The notes beneath the pieces are model-generated. The model saw only the letters and a program-made list of their open reading frames with translations, was not told the origin of the DNA and did no database searches. Position numbers and translations under genes: made by a program. Of a stretch of DNA of 64,000 nt, positions 18,904-27,700 are shown piece by piece; position 1 is the first letter of the stretch; every line of letters begins with the position of its first letter. Source of the stretch: Paraglaciecola sp. T6c (lineage in GTDB: Bacteria; Pseudomonadota; Gammaproteobacteria; Enterobacterales; Alteromonadaceae); contig NC_008228.1 in the NCBI RefSeq assembly GCF_000014225.1, positions 3,038,001 to 3,102,000 of the forward strand, read 5' to 3'.

Positions 18904-19335
18904 TTATTGCTTGCGATGAGATTTCTCTAACTGGTTATGCTCAATAAATTTAAAAATATCACGCCAACTTAAGATCCCGATGGGCTTGTTATTTATATTG
19001 ACGATAGGTAAGCAAGAAATTGAGTATCGATTGAAGGCTTTAATCGCCTCCAGCAAGCCACTTTTTGGAGATAAACAAACAGGGTCGCGAGTCATGATCT
19101 GATGAGCAGGCTTTTTCAAATAAGCTAAGTCTTTACTTGTCTCTGATGCCGTACCGACAGCAGGGCTGATGGCTTTAAGTAAATCGCGATCTGAAATAAT
19201 GCCAACTAACTGGCCCTTGTCTACTACCAACAAATGATGAAATCGATGATGTTCAAAAAGTACCCTTACGTGAGCTAACGTGTCGTCCATATTGATACTC
19301 ACCACTTCTACTGACATTAACTTGTCTACTTGCAT
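18904..19335 (-). CDS. two-CBS-domain protein
   Basis: 143 residues made almost wholly of a CBS pair: VDKLMSVEVVSINMDDTLAH ... LLVVDKGQLVGIISDRDLLK and HQIMTRDPVCLSPKSGLLEA ... CLPIVNINNKPIGILSWRDI. Such Bateman modules bind adenosine nucleotides (AMP, ATP, SAM) and regulate partners. No fused effector domain is present, so the partner is unknown. It is convergent with the DUF3703 gene and stands alone. Confidence 0.88.
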   Translation of the reverse strand: MQVDKLMSVEVVSINMDDTLAHVRVLFEHHRFHHLLVVDKGQLVGIISDRDLLKAISPAVGTASETSKDLAYLKKPAHQIMTRDPVCLSPKSGLLEAIKAFNRYSISCLPIVNINNKPIGILSWRDIFKFIEHNQLEKSHRKQ

Positions 19336-19721
19336 GCTCCGGGTTCCTTATTTATGAGTATTGGCATTCTTTGTAACGGGTGATAGTCATCATAAGCCTC
19401 ACACTGTCGGTGTAAGCCACTGCTTGAGCGGAAATTTTTCATTATTTGCCAAGATGATCATCGCTATTTAGGATACGCCAATTAAAATGGGCTTGACAAT
19501 ATTTGCGCTGTCGTCCCCTAATTTGCTAAACATGTGAAACAAGATAGGGCTAGAGCCGTTCTGGTTTTATTGAAGTACTGCGAAGAATTATTTAATGCGA
19601 CAGCAAACGAATTAGTCAAAGACGTCGACCTACCATGACTTGCTTAACGCTTGTGAGTAAGATGTCGCACTTATGCCGAACGAAAATGCCTATTTACTTA
19701 AACCCCAGTTGAGAGTCCTTG
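19336..19721. other. divergent intergenic region, no gene seen
   Basis: About 385 bp between the CBS gene and the rhombosortase gene. I find no open frame with protein character, no tRNA and no strong hairpin with a T-tract. Confidence 0.45.
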
Positions 19722-20309
19722 ATGTTACGACTACCCTACGCTTTGCCCCACTCCCTTGGGCCAATCATAATTTGTGTCATCGCGACCATGCTTTTTATCG
19801 CTGAGCCTTCCAGTAGCACCTGGCTAGCATTCGACCGTGAGTCCATAAACCAAGGTCAATGGTGGCGGGCACTAACGGGTAACTTTTTACACACCAATTT
19901 TAATCACCTCTTGCTCAATCTGGCGGCCGTAGTTTTGCTCTGGTCACTCCACGGTCAGTATTATCACACCGCTCATTACTTGCTAATGTTGGGGTTGTTT
20001 TCGTTCGGCGTCAGTGCGGGGATTTATTATTTTGAACCAGAAATGCAATGGTATGTCGGGCTATCAGGCATTTTACACGGTGTTTTTGTATGGGGCGCCT
20101 ATCAGGATATCAAGTACGGCGTCACTAGCGGCTGGATCTTAATGGTCGGTGTATGGGCAAAAATAGCAAACGAACAAATCGCAGGCCCAAGTGGGAGCAT
20201 CGCCGAGCTTATTGATGCAAACGTAGCCATTGATGCACATTTATTTGGGGCTTTTTGTGGGCTCCTAGTCATTATTTGTTCACTTATCAAACAGCAAAAA
20301 AACGGCTAA
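19722..20309 (+). CDS. rrtA: rhombosortase (rhomboid-family intramembrane serine protease)
   Basis: 195 residues, about six transmembrane segments. The catalytic serine is in WYVGLSGILHGVF and the partner histidine in AIDAHLFGAFCG, the rhomboid Ser-His dyad; the compact size and these contexts match rhombosortases, which process proteins carrying a C-terminal GlyGly-CTERM tail in bacteria with type II secretion. ATG 19722 was chosen over a TTG three bases earlier. No GlyGly-CTERM substrate was recognised among the secreted proteins in this window, so its targets lie elsewhere. Confidence 0.85.
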   Translation: MLRLPYALPHSLGPIIICVIATMLFIAEPSSSTWLAFDRESINQGQWWRALTGNFLHTNFNHLLLNLAAVVLLWSLHGQYYHTAHYLLMLGLFSFGVSAGIYYFEPEMQWYVGLSGILHGVFVWGAYQDIKYGVTSGWILMVGVWAKIANEQIAGPSGSIAELIDANVAIDAHLFGAFCGLLVIICSLIKQQKNG

Positions 20310-20373
20310 GCTTGTGGTTACATTCGCAGTGCCCATTAAAGTATTGCACTAGGAAATAGCATAAGGAACGTAC

Positions 20374-20805
20374 ATGAGCCAAGCGATAAACCTAACGGGA
20401 CATTGCCTATGCAAGGCAATAAAAATAGCAGTGAGTGATGTCAAACCTCATATGGAAGCCTGTCACTGTTCGTCATGTCGTGCCTGGGGCGGCGGCCCGC
20501 TGTTGGGCATTGATTGCGGTACACACGTCACGCTAACCTCTGAGGATGACGTTAGCGTGTTTGACTCATCCGAATGGGCACAGCGCGGGTTTTGCCGCCA
20601 CTGCGGTAGCCACCTTTTTTACCGCTTAAAAGAAAACCAACAATACATCATGCCAGTGGGCTTATTCGACATACCAGAGGGAGTCAAAGTTGAGTTTCAT
20701 TGCCAAATTTTCAGTGATGAAAAGCCCAACTATTACGACTTTGCGAATCAAACTAAAATGATGACGGGCGAAGAAGTGTTTGCCGCGTTTGCACCGAAAG
20801 AGTAG
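20374..20805 (+). CDS. GFA (glutathione-dependent formaldehyde-activating) family protein
   Basis: 143 residues, cytoplasmic zinc protein. Zinc ligands of the GFA/CENP-V fold are visible: GHCLCKAI (two Cys), ACHCSSCRAWGG (three Cys) and GFCRHCGSHLFY (two Cys). Members bind glutathione; only a few have proven S-hydroxymethyl-glutathione synthase activity, so the function is open. It follows the rhombosortase gene by 64 bp and ends before an intrinsic terminator. Confidence 0.9.
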   Translation: MSQAINLTGHCLCKAIKIAVSDVKPHMEACHCSSCRAWGGGPLLGIDCGTHVTLTSEDDVSVFDSSEWAQRGFCRHCGSHLFYRLKENQQYIMPVGLFDIPEGVKVEFHCQIFSDEKPNYYDFANQTKMMTGEEVFAAFAPKE

Positions 20806-20828
20806 CTGTTTTATGGCCTAAAAAATAC

Positions 20829-20868
20829 CACTAAGCTGTGATGTGAGTCGAGCTTAGTGCTTATTTTT
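20829..20868 (+). terminator. intrinsic terminator after the GFA gene
   Basis: 9-bp stem CACTAAGCT (20829-20837) / AGCTTAGTG (20851-20859), loop of 13, then CTTATTTTT on the plus strand. Confidence 0.75.
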
Positions 20869-20872
20869 CGAT

Positions 20873-20905
20873 AAAAAAGCCCGCTGAACATACGTTCAAC
20901 GGGCT
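20873..20905 (-). terminator. intrinsic terminator of the EF-P-like gene
   Basis: 12-bp stem with one G-T wobble, AGCCCGCTGAAC (20878-20889) / GTTCAACGGGCT (20894-20905), tetraloop ATAC. Read on the minus strand it is followed by six U residues. Confidence 0.85.
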
Positions 20906-20932
20906 TTCTCACAACTGAATTTATTAAGCAGG

Positions 20933-21505
20933 TTACTTGTCAGCGCGGCTGACAAATTTATGCTCGCTGGTGCTAATCTTAATGCGCTCACCACTTGAGA
21001 TATACTCAGGCACTTGCACCGTTAAGCCTGTGCTTAGCGTAGCAGGCTTAGTCCGAGCACTGGCTGAGGCACCTTTAATGGAAGGGTCAGTCTCGGTGAT
21101 CACCAACTCTACATTGGGTGGAAGCTCTATGCCCACAGCAGAGCCGTTCACTATCATCACTTGCAACCCTGTAGTGTCTTCGGCAATGAATAATAACTCT
21201 TCTTCAATGGTTTCTTTATTGATGTTGTAAGGCGTGTAATCTTCCGAATTCATGAACACGTACTCATCGCCATCAATATAAGAGAAAGTCACCGGTTGGC
21301 GCACAAAATCAGCGGTTTTGATCATTTCATCGGCTTTAAAGCTCTCGTCTGCTTTTGCGCCAGTGGTTACTTCGTACAAACGCATACGGTAAAGGCTCGC
21401 GCCGGCGCGACCGCTTGGGGTTAATTTATTGATATCTTTAACCACATAGACTTTGTCGTTATGTTCAATGGCGGCGTTCTTTTTTACTTCACTGGCTTTT
21501 GGCAT
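20933..21505 (-). CDS. yeiP: elongation factor P-like protein (YeiP/EfpL)
   Basis: 190 residues, three OB-like domains as in EF-P, which relieves ribosome stalling at proline stretches. It is the YeiP branch rather than EF-P: the tip loop reads [20 protein letters not shown], with Arg in place of the modified lysine of EF-P, and the C-terminal block [20 protein letters not shown] is diagnostic. No modification enzyme is needed for this branch as far as known. Cytoplasmic. A strong terminator lies downstream on the minus strand. Length matches E. coli YeiP. Confidence 0.95.
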   Translation of the reverse strand: MPKASEVKKNAAIEHNDKVYVVKDINKLTPSGRAGASLYRMRLYEVTTGAKADESFKADEMIKTADFVRQPVTFSYIDGDEYVFMNSEDYTPYNINKETIEEELLFIAEDTTGLQVMIVNGSAVGIELPPNVELVITETDPSIKGASASARTKPATLSTGLTVQVPEYISSGERIKISTSEHKFVSRADK

Positions 21506-21651
21506 GTTTTTTCTCTGACGTTTAGTTCTGCTAATGGGCTCTGATAATCGGTTTTACTGTTCGACACAGGCAAACCATCAAATAAATTTGGCATCGAAAT
21601 TACCAGAAAGCCCGTGTAAGGCAAGCAGATTCTCAGTCTGCCTAAAAGTAA

Positions 21652-21678
21652 AAAGCCCAGACAGTCGTGCTGGGCTTT
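21652..21678 (-). terminator. intrinsic terminator of the S9 peptidase gene
   Basis: Perfect 9-bp stem AAAGCCCAG (21652-21660) / CTGGGCTTT (21670-21678). On the minus strand the stem runs into TTTTTACTTTTA. It lies 38 bp past the peptidase stop. Confidence 0.85.
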
Positions 21679-21715
21679 GAGTTAACCACTCTAGGTAAAG
21701 GCGTACGCTACAGTG

Positions 21716-24268
21716 TTACAACGTCGTTTCAAACAACTTGTAGATGCGGCGATATTCGTCAAGCCATGAGCTAGGTTGCACGAAACCATGTGATTCCACG
21801 GGATAAATCGCTGTTTCAAAATCTTGTTTTTCAAGTTCGATTAAACGTTGTACCAAACGCACCGTGTCTTGAAAAAACACATTTGAGTCCACCATAGGCG
21901 CATTGATCAGCAATGGCTTTTCTAAGCCTTCTGCGAAGTACAGCGGTGAGCTGCGCTCATAGGCAATAGGGTCCACGTTTGGCATGTTCAATATGTTTGA
22001 GGTGTAACCATGATTGTAATGAGCCCAATCAGTGACAGGACGAAGGGCGGCACCAGATTGAAACAAGTCTGGCTGAGTAAAGAGCGCCATAAAAGTCATA
22101 AACCCACCGTAAGAGCCCCCATATGTGCCAATGCGTTCACGATCAACATTAGCGTTTTCTACTAACCAATTAATGCCATCGCGTAGATCATCAATCTCTG
22201 GTTTACCCATATGGCGATAAATCGCTGTACGCCAGTCTCGCCCATAGCCTGCTGAGGCGCGATAGTCCATGTCCATTACCACATAGCCTTGTTGGGCTAA
22301 CATGTTATGGAACATAAATTCACGGAAATAACCTGACCAACCTAAATGCGAATTCTGCAAGTATCCTGCCCCATGGTTAAAGATCACTGCTCGGCGTTTT
22401 TCGCCCTTGTTATTCGCATTCTCTGCCGGTTGATACACCCGTGAAAAGATTGGCTGAGTGGTATGGCTGGATTTGACCGGCACAATATCCGGTGCCGCAA
22501 ATCCCATGGCCAAAAACGCTTGGCTTATGGTGTGCGTCAAACGCGTTACTGGTGCGCCAGGTGCGGCATTTTGAACGTACAGTTCAGGCGGCATTGTCAG
22601 CGTTGAATGGGTCAGTAAAAGTTTGCTTTCATCAGGGCTGAGTTGGTAATCAGTCATGCCATTTAAGTCAGTCAAGGCTTCGATTTTCCCGCTACCTATG
22701 TCAACACGGTAGATTTCATAAATGCCTGGGTGCTTCTGATTGGCTTTGTAATAAAGATACTCGTCGTTTTTTGTGAGGGTCAAGTCATTGACCTCGAAGC
22801 GCCCTGAGGTCAATGCTGTTGCGTTTGCGTTTAGTGGCTTGACATACAAATGCGCATAGCCCGACTTTTCAGACAGATAATACAATTGTTCAGTATGGTG
22901 CAGCCACCCAAAGCTATTAAAGCGATAGTTAATCCATGCCTCATCGTGTAAACGCTCTTGATTAACTAAGCTATGCTTCTTCAAATCGACAGTAGCAAGC
23001 CACCGGTCTTTGTTGTCCCACGCTTCAACCATAATGGCGACCTGTTCGCCACTTTCATGCCATTGAATAGCGCCTTGGGTCCACGACCAATCACTCATCA
23101 GTACAATATCACGTGGCAAGCGGTTGCTTTGATAGCGTTTGCCTGCAGCGTTCGCATTCTCCTTTTTAACCTCAGCTAGCACGTCTTCGTTGTAGCCAGG
23201 CAAGTTTTGGTAGCTCAGGGCATGTTTTTTGTGATTTGTTAAGTCTAGTAACCACAGTTGATGATTAACGGGTTTAGCATCTGCAACACGTTGGCGCACT
23301 TCTTTATGCTCAATGCGCCCGTCTTCACCGATGTAAGCAGGCATCAAGTCATTGTCGCTACGTGTTTTTTGCGTAGCCGTCGTCGCTAACAATGCCCATT
23401 TCCCATTGGGGGACACGCTAGCCAACACGAGTTCATCCCCGTCGCTGAAATAAAAAGCCTCTGGTGCCAAGGTGCTGTTGTGCTTTGCAAGTGCGGCTTG
23501 CTGCGCAAACTTAGCTTGTCGGTCGCTGCGCTTTTTAGCCACATAATCAATTAACGCAATTTGCTGCTCGGCGATGTAATCAGCTGGTTTTTCGTTGACG
23601 ATTGGGGCTTCGCTGAACTGCCAAGTGGCTAGCTTTTGCGAGAACCCATTGCTGGGGTCTAAGCTGATCAAGTTGTTGCCTCGCTGGTAAGCAAGGCGCC
23701 CATCGTTCAAGAATTGGATCTGCCGTGGGCCATCTCCGTCTTGGGTTAATTGGCGGACTTGATGTTGCTCGCTGCCGCTGAGGGATTTAATAAAAATATT
23801 GCCCTCAAATACCCAAGCAGAATAGGTGCCTTGTGGATTAGTAACACGATCGCCATCGCTAACCTTGTGCAATTGTGCTAATTCAACTTTTTTCGCGTCA
23901 TCGGGACTCGTGCCTTGCGACAAAGTGCTGCCCTGAACCCGCCACAAGTGCGTCACTGGTGAGCCTTGCTCTTTACGGGTATAAAAAACCGATTGGCTGT
24001 CATCCCCCCAATAGCTGCTTAATGGTTGCCTGCCTATCCAATCTGGGTCGGCCATAATCTGTTCAAGGCTAAGTGTATTGTCACCCGTTATACTGTGTTT
24101 ACTCGCAATCGTACTTGGCGACGGCTCGGTCAACGCTCTGTTAGCTATGGGGGCTTGAGCATCATTTTTATTGCTGATTGGCTGTGTATCTGTCGTGTAG
24201 GTGGCACTGCAAGCGAACACGCTGGTAGAAATTAATACCACCAGCAGTGTTTTAGAAAATTTATACAT
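21716..24268 (-). CDS. S9 family prolyl oligopeptidase/DPP IV-like peptidase, lipoprotein
   Basis: 850 residues from ATG 24268; the frame opens 69 bp earlier but this Met begins a lipoprotein signal (YKFSKTLLVVLISTSVFAC, lipobox VFAC). N-terminal beta-propeller (DWIGRQPLSSYWGDDSQSVF ... repeated blade motifs) and C-terminal alpha/beta hydrolase with the triad visible as GTYGGSYGGFMTFM (Ser), NAPMVDSNVFFQDT (Asp) and PVESHGFVQ (His). It should cleave peptides, often after proline, in the periplasm or at the cell surface. After the lipobox the mature chain starts with Ser, predicting the outer membrane by the E. coli rule. It stands alone. Confidence 0.9.
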   Translation of the reverse strand: MYKFSKTLLVVLISTSVFACSATYTTDTQPISNKNDAQAPIANRALTEPSPSTIASKHSITGDNTLSLEQIMADPDWIGRQPLSSYWGDDSQSVFYTRKEQGSPVTHLWRVQGSTLSQGTSPDDAKKVELAQLHKVSDGDRVTNPQGTYSAWVFEGNIFIKSLSGSEQHQVRQLTQDGDGPRQIQFLNDGRLAYQRGNNLISLDPSNGFSQKLATWQFSEAPIVNEKPADYIAEQQIALIDYVAKKRSDRQAKFAQQAALAKHNSTLAPEAFYFSDGDELVLASVSPNGKWALLATTATQKTRSDNDLMPAYIGEDGRIEHKEVRQRVADAKPVNHQLWLLDLTNHKKHALSYQNLPGYNEDVLAEVKKENANAAGKRYQSNRLPRDIVLMSDWSWTQGAIQWHESGEQVAIMVEAWDNKDRWLATVDLKKHSLVNQERLHDEAWINYRFNSFGWLHHTEQLYYLSEKSGYAHLYVKPLNANATALTSGRFEVNDLTLTKNDEYLYYKANQKHPGIYEIYRVDIGSGKIEALTDLNGMTDYQLSPDESKLLLTHSTLTMPPELYVQNAAPGAPVTRLTHTISQAFLAMGFAAPDIVPVKSSHTTQPIFSRVYQPAENANNKGEKRRAVIFNHGAGYLQNSHLGWSGYFREFMFHNMLAQQGYVVMDMDYRASAGYGRDWRTAIYRHMGKPEIDDLRDGINWLVENANVDRERIGTYGGSYGGFMTFMALFTQPDLFQSGAALRPVTDWAHYNHGYTSNILNMPNVDPIAYERSSPLYFAEGLEKPLLINAPMVDSNVFFQDTVRLVQRLIELEKQDFETAIYPVESHGFVQPSSWLDEYRRIYKLFETTL

Positions 24269-24451
24269 TATTGTTTTTCCTGCGAATTTTTTTAATTTTT
24301 TTGAATAACAATTTACTTTAAACGCAAAATCAATCAAATTAAACTGCTATACAGACACACTTACAAAATAGTCAGCGCTATAATAGACATGATAGTAAGT
24401 AAACCAAACGTACTAGATATGCTGACTATGTAGAAAACACTCGAGGTCTCC

Positions 24452-24994
24452 ATGAAGAAGTTACTTGCTATTACCTGCCTAATGTTCTTTTGTAACATGG
24501 CTTACAGTGCACAATGCCCTGATTTATTAAAGTTTGTTAAGCGTAAACTCAACTCTCAAGACACGGTCAATCTGTGTGAAACCTATGCAGGCAAAACGGT
24601 ACTCTTCGTTAACACCGCGAGTTACTGTGGTTTTACCCCGCAATTTAAGGGCTTAGAGGCGCTATACAGTAAATACAAAGATCAAGGTTTGGTGGTTTTG
24701 GGCTTTCCGTCACATGATTTCAATCAAGAAGACAAAGATGAAAGCAAAACAGCTGAGCTTTGCGAGCTCACATACGGTGTCGAATTTCCTATGTTCGAAG
24801 CCATGCCTGTGCGCGGGCGTGATGCTGACCAACTCTATCGTATGCTGGCGAAGAAGTCTGGCACGACCGTTAAGTGGAACTTCTATAAATACTTGATGGA
24901 TAAAAACGGTAATTTGGTCAACGCCTACGCCTCATCAACCAAGCCGACAGATCCAGCATTTATTGAAACCGTGGAAAATACCTTAAAACGATAA
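24452..24994 (+). CDS. periplasmic glutathione peroxidase-like protein, altered active site
   Basis: 180 residues with a cleavable signal peptide (KKLLAITCLMFFCNMAYSA). The peroxidatic cysteine is kept in VNTASYCGFTPQF (Cys59), and the tryptophan and asparagine of the catalytic tetrad are kept in VKWNFYKYLMDKNG (142-143). The segment that normally reads FPCNQFGGQE is FPSHDFNQE, so the glutamine of the tetrad is Asp89 and the nearby cysteine is Ser. Another cysteine (AELCELTYG, residue 104) may resolve the disulfide. Likely a thiol peroxidase of the periplasm using thioredoxin-like donors. Alone, followed by a bidirectional terminator. Confidence 0.87.
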   Translation: MKKLLAITCLMFFCNMAYSAQCPDLLKFVKRKLNSQDTVNLCETYAGKTVLFVNTASYCGFTPQFKGLEALYSKYKDQGLVVLGFPSHDFNQEDKDESKTAELCELTYGVEFPMFEAMPVRGRDADQLYRMLAKKSGTTVKWNFYKYLMDKNGNLVNAYASSTKPTDPAFIETVENTLKR

Positions 24995-25013
24995 ACACCC
25001 TTTACTACATGTT

Positions 25014-25040
25014 AAAAAGCCCGATTGACTCGGGCTTTTT
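25014..25040. terminator. bidirectional terminator between converging genes
   Basis: Stem AGCCCGA (25018-25024) / TCGGGCT (25030-25036), loop TTGAC, with an A-run before and T-run after. Works for the glutathione peroxidase-like gene (plus) and azoR (minus, ends 25055). Confidence 0.88.
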
Positions 25041-25054
25041 TAGCTATTAAACGT

Positions 25055-25663
25055 TTAAACGGTTGCAGGTAGCAGCGTTGTCAGACTTTCTCGGGCTTGT
25101 TGCCATGATGTTTGGGCATACTCTTCTCCCATATTCAGTCCTTCAAGATAAATAAAGTTCACATCTGTTATCCCCATAAGACCAAAGACCAGTTTTAAGT
25201 AAGGCGTCTGCGTATCGTTATCAGTACCTTGATAAATACCGCCCCGCGCAGCGAAGATATACACTGTTTTGCCTTGTAGATGCCCTTTAGGGCCTTCTGA
25301 GGTGTAACTAAACGTACGCCCTGCTCTTGCGACTCGGTCAATCCACGCTTTAAACGTAGACGGAATAGTAAAGTTGTACATGGGCATGCCCACCACTATG
25401 ACGTCGCTGCGCTCTAACTGTGCCAATAACTCGTTTGAATAAGCAGCAAGAGCGGCTTGATCATTGGTCATATTGTCGCTGAGCATGCTCCACGTTTGCA
25501 TCTCTTGAGCGCTTAAATGCGGCAGATTCAAGGTGTTTAAATCAACCTTTTCCACCTTGATACTTTCAGTTTGCTGTAGTTGTGTCACAAACTCACTCGT
25601 CAATTGACTTGAGTTGCCGTTCTCACCTTGTAAACTGGCATTTAGCACTAATACGTTCTTCAT
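25055..25663 (-). CDS. azoR: FMN-dependent NADH:quinone/azo reductase
   Basis: 202 residues, flavodoxin-like fold. The phosphate-binding N-terminus VLVLNASLQGENGNSSQLT, the segment VVGMPMYNFTIPSTFKAWID that covers FMN and the active site, and FAARGGIYQG match AzoR. It reduces quinones and azo dyes with NADH in the cytoplasm and is usually linked to thiol-reactive or electrophile stress. Upstream AT-rich DNA (25664-25760) separates it from nasS; no regulator is next to it, although the LysR or MarR control common for azoR cannot be judged here. Confidence 0.92.
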   Translation of the reverse strand: MKNVLVLNASLQGENGNSSQLTSEFVTQLQQTESIKVEKVDLNTLNLPHLSAQEMQTWSMLSDNMTNDQAALAAYSNELLAQLERSDVIVVGMPMYNFTIPSTFKAWIDRVARAGRTFSYTSEGPKGHLQGKTVYIFAARGGIYQGTDNDTQTPYLKLVFGLMGITDVNFIYLEGLNMGEEYAQTSWQQARESLTTLLPATV

Positions 25664-25764
25664 TTAAAACTCCCATTGCTGACTGATTTGAATGCAGTAT
25701 ATGGTTATTTAAACGAATGAAAATTGCATTATTTAGCGAATTTAGTTCTATTTATTAGAACTTA

Positions 25765-26877
25765 CTAACCTGAGCGGCGATAAAACTGCACGCCTTGATC
25801 TTCAATCAGCAAGCGCATTTTTTGGTAAATATCAGGCCTAAAGACCTTAGCGACCAAGTCAAGCGGTATTGTCACATGTGGCGGTATTTGCCCAGCACTG
25901 ACCATATGCTTTATTAACCACTCTCCGCGCACCAACTCAGGCTGGTTAATGCAACCATTATTGCTCACAGAAAATTGATTATAAGAAGGAATGCTGCGCG
26001 GCGGCAGCGACTTGTGCGTTAAACAACTACCGAGCAATGACGGCGCTATTACATCAAGTTCAGCATTTAAGTATTCTTGTCGGCAAAGTAATCTAGCGGC
26101 TTCAAAACGATTGGGCACAGATTCGAGCCAAGCACAGGCTTGCTTAAGGGCTGCACACAACGCTAATACCGTATTAGGATGTTTTTTGTTGAAACTATCT
26201 AGCAAGCCCAATACCTTCTCAGGTGAGTCTTGCCAGATATCGAACGACGTTAGCGCCGTCATGCCGATGCCTGCGCGAACCGCTTTGGCGTTCCATGGGC
26301 CGCCGACACAAAAGCCATCAATATCACCGTTTTTCAAACATTCAACCATGCTGACAGGTGGCACAACTAACATTTCAACGTCGTCTAAACTTACTTTTGC
26401 CGCTTTAAGCCAATCTCTTAGCTGGTAGTAATGACAGCTATATGGAAAAACCGTAGCGAATTTCAGTTTAGATAACCCCTGACGCTTACGTTTCTCGACC
26501 ACGTGTTGTAATAAGTAGCCTGCCATCGGTAGCGTGACATTGGTTAGATCATTTTCTTTGAGTATTTCTTGCAACAAACTTTCTGAAAGGGTGATGGCAT
26601 TGCCATTTAAACTGAGTACTAAAGGTGTGATCACATTTGCTGGCGGCGCCCCAAGCCCTAATGCGCTGGCAATTGGCATAGGCGCCAGCATTTGTGCCGC
26701 GTCTAACACACCTGCATGGAGCTTGTCCCTGAGAGTTGCCCATGAGTTTTGTTTTTGCAACGTTACGCTAAGGCCCCATTGTTCAAAAAAGCCTAGCTCT
26801 TTGGCGACAACAAGGGGCGCGGAATCGGTGAGCGGGATAAACCCAAGCGTAATATTTGGTTGTTCTGGTTTAATCAT
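25765..26877 (-). CDS. nasS: nitrate/nitrite sensor protein NasS (NrtA-like, cytoplasmic)
   Basis: 370 residues from ATG 26877, which overlaps the nasT stop by 8 bp (ATGATTAA) and has AAAGG 8 bp ahead; upstream Mets in frame lack that spacing. The protein is a periplasmic-binding-protein fold of the NrtA/CmpA family (NITLGFIPLTDSAPLVVAKE, GLGAPPANVITPLVLSLNGN, CLKNGDIDGFCVGGPWNAKA) but has no signal peptide or lipobox. That is the hallmark of NasS, which holds NasT inactive until nitrate or nitrite binds. Order nasT-nasS with overlap fits a two-component pair of this kind. Confidence 0.88.
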   Translation of the reverse strand: MIKPEQPNITLGFIPLTDSAPLVVAKELGFFEQWGLSVTLQKQNSWATLRDKLHAGVLDAAQMLAPMPIASALGLGAPPANVITPLVLSLNGNAITLSESLLQEILKENDLTNVTLPMAGYLLQHVVEKRKRQGLSKLKFATVFPYSCHYYQLRDWLKAAKVSLDDVEMLVVPPVSMVECLKNGDIDGFCVGGPWNAKAVRAGIGMTALTSFDIWQDSPEKVLGLLDSFNKKHPNTVLALCAALKQACAWLESVPNRFEAARLLCRQEYLNAELDVIAPSLLGSCLTHKSLPPRSIPSYNQFSVSNNGCINQPELVRGEWLIKHMVSAGQIPPHVTIPLDLVAKVFRPDIYQKMRLLIEDQGVQFYRRSG

Positions 26878-27508
26878 TTTCATTACCTTTTTCAAATGAG
26901 CGCAGCATGGAAACGATTGTCTTGGCTACATCTTCGAGCTTCTGGCCTGTGTCCATAGCGGTCTTGCGCATACTATGAAATGCCTGCTCTTCACTCATTT
27001 TATTTGTCTTCATCAATAAACGTTTTGCTAAATCGATGCTTTTGCGCGATTCAAGTTGATGCTTGGTATCGTTCAATTCATCTTTAAGTTTGTGAAAGGC
27101 TTTAAACCGAGCCACTGCGGCGTCCAAAATCGGTTTAACACGCTCGGGATCTATGTCTCCAACCACGTAGGCACTCACGCCAGACTGCACCGATAGATTA
27201 ATCGTTTCTGTGTCTTGCTGTGATGAAAACATCACCACAGGTTTAGGGTTATAGTGAGAAATTGTGTGTAAGCTTTCTAACATATCGCGATTCGGAGACT
27301 CGATATCAATCACTATGATGTCAGGCTGAATTTCGTCTACCTGCTTCAAAAGCCCAGCCTGAGAACAGGCCAAATGGCTCACCTTGTAACGGGAGTTTCC
27401 AAGCGCCGTCACGATGGACTCAGCGCGCTGAACATTCTCATCTATCAACAAGATGTTCAGCTGCTCATGATGCGATATTCGCGTTTGGCTTTTTGCTGTA
27501 GATATCAA
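26870..27508 (-). CDS. nasT: NasT-type response regulator with ANTAR RNA-binding domain
   Basis: 212 residues. N-terminal receiver domain (LNILLIDENVQRAESIVTAL, then IQPDIIVIDIESPNRDMLES with the candidate phosphoacceptor region) and a coiled linker, then an ANTAR domain at about 150-205 (SIDLAKRLLMKTNKMSEEQA, FHSMRKTAMDTGQKLEDVAK). ANTAR proteins bind paired hairpins in leader RNA and stop formation of a terminator. NasT does this for nitrate-assimilation operons when NasS releases it. A terminator-containing leader is present ahead of nirB in this window. A sigma-54-like promoter lies 48-63 bp upstream of this gene's start. Confidence 0.92.
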   Translation of the reverse strand: MISTAKSQTRISHHEQLNILLIDENVQRAESIVTALGNSRYKVSHLACSQAGLLKQVDEIQPDIIVIDIESPNRDMLESLHTISHYNPKPVVMFSSQQDTETINLSVQSGVSAYVVGDIDPERVKPILDAAVARFKAFHKLKDELNDTKHQLESRKSIDLAKRLLMKTNKMSEEQAFHSMRKTAMDTGQKLEDVAKTIVSMLRSFEKGNEND

Positions 27509-27555
27509 CGGAGATTCCTGAATGAGTTACATGCTGCTCTAAGTCAATAACTGTG

Positions 27556-27571
27556 TGCAAAGCTTACGCCA
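27556..27571 (-). promoter_or_regulatory. sigma-54-type promoter of nasTS
   Basis: Minus-strand TGGCGTAAGCTTTGCA has the invariant GG-N10-GC spacing of -24/-12 promoters (consensus TGGCAC-N5-TTGCA; AC is GT here). The start of transcription would fall near 27545, about 37 nt ahead of the nasT start codon. Confidence 0.55.
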
Positions 27572-27652
27572 AGATAAAAAACCAATACTATCAATTAGTT
27601 ATATGATGCATTTTGTTCTAAAATGGGATTGAACGTACGAAAATGGGCAGTC

Positions 27653-27668
27653 GCACCATCAAAGTGCA
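27653..27668. promoter_or_regulatory. NtrC-like enhancer site
   Basis: GCACCATCAAAGTGCA fits the NtrC dyad (T)GCACC-N5-GGTGCA with one mismatch in the right half. It sits about 85-110 bp upstream of the putative sigma-54 promoter, a normal enhancer distance. A further dyad TGCAA-N4-TTGCA overlaps at 27665-27678. Confidence 0.45.
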
Positions 27669-27700
27669 ATGGGTTGCACAAAAAATGAACGAGCAATAAA

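Noticed and set aside
25991-26428. 145-codon plus-strand frame inside nasS
   Set aside because: Antisense shadow of nasS, whose translation matches the NrtA/NasS family throughout.
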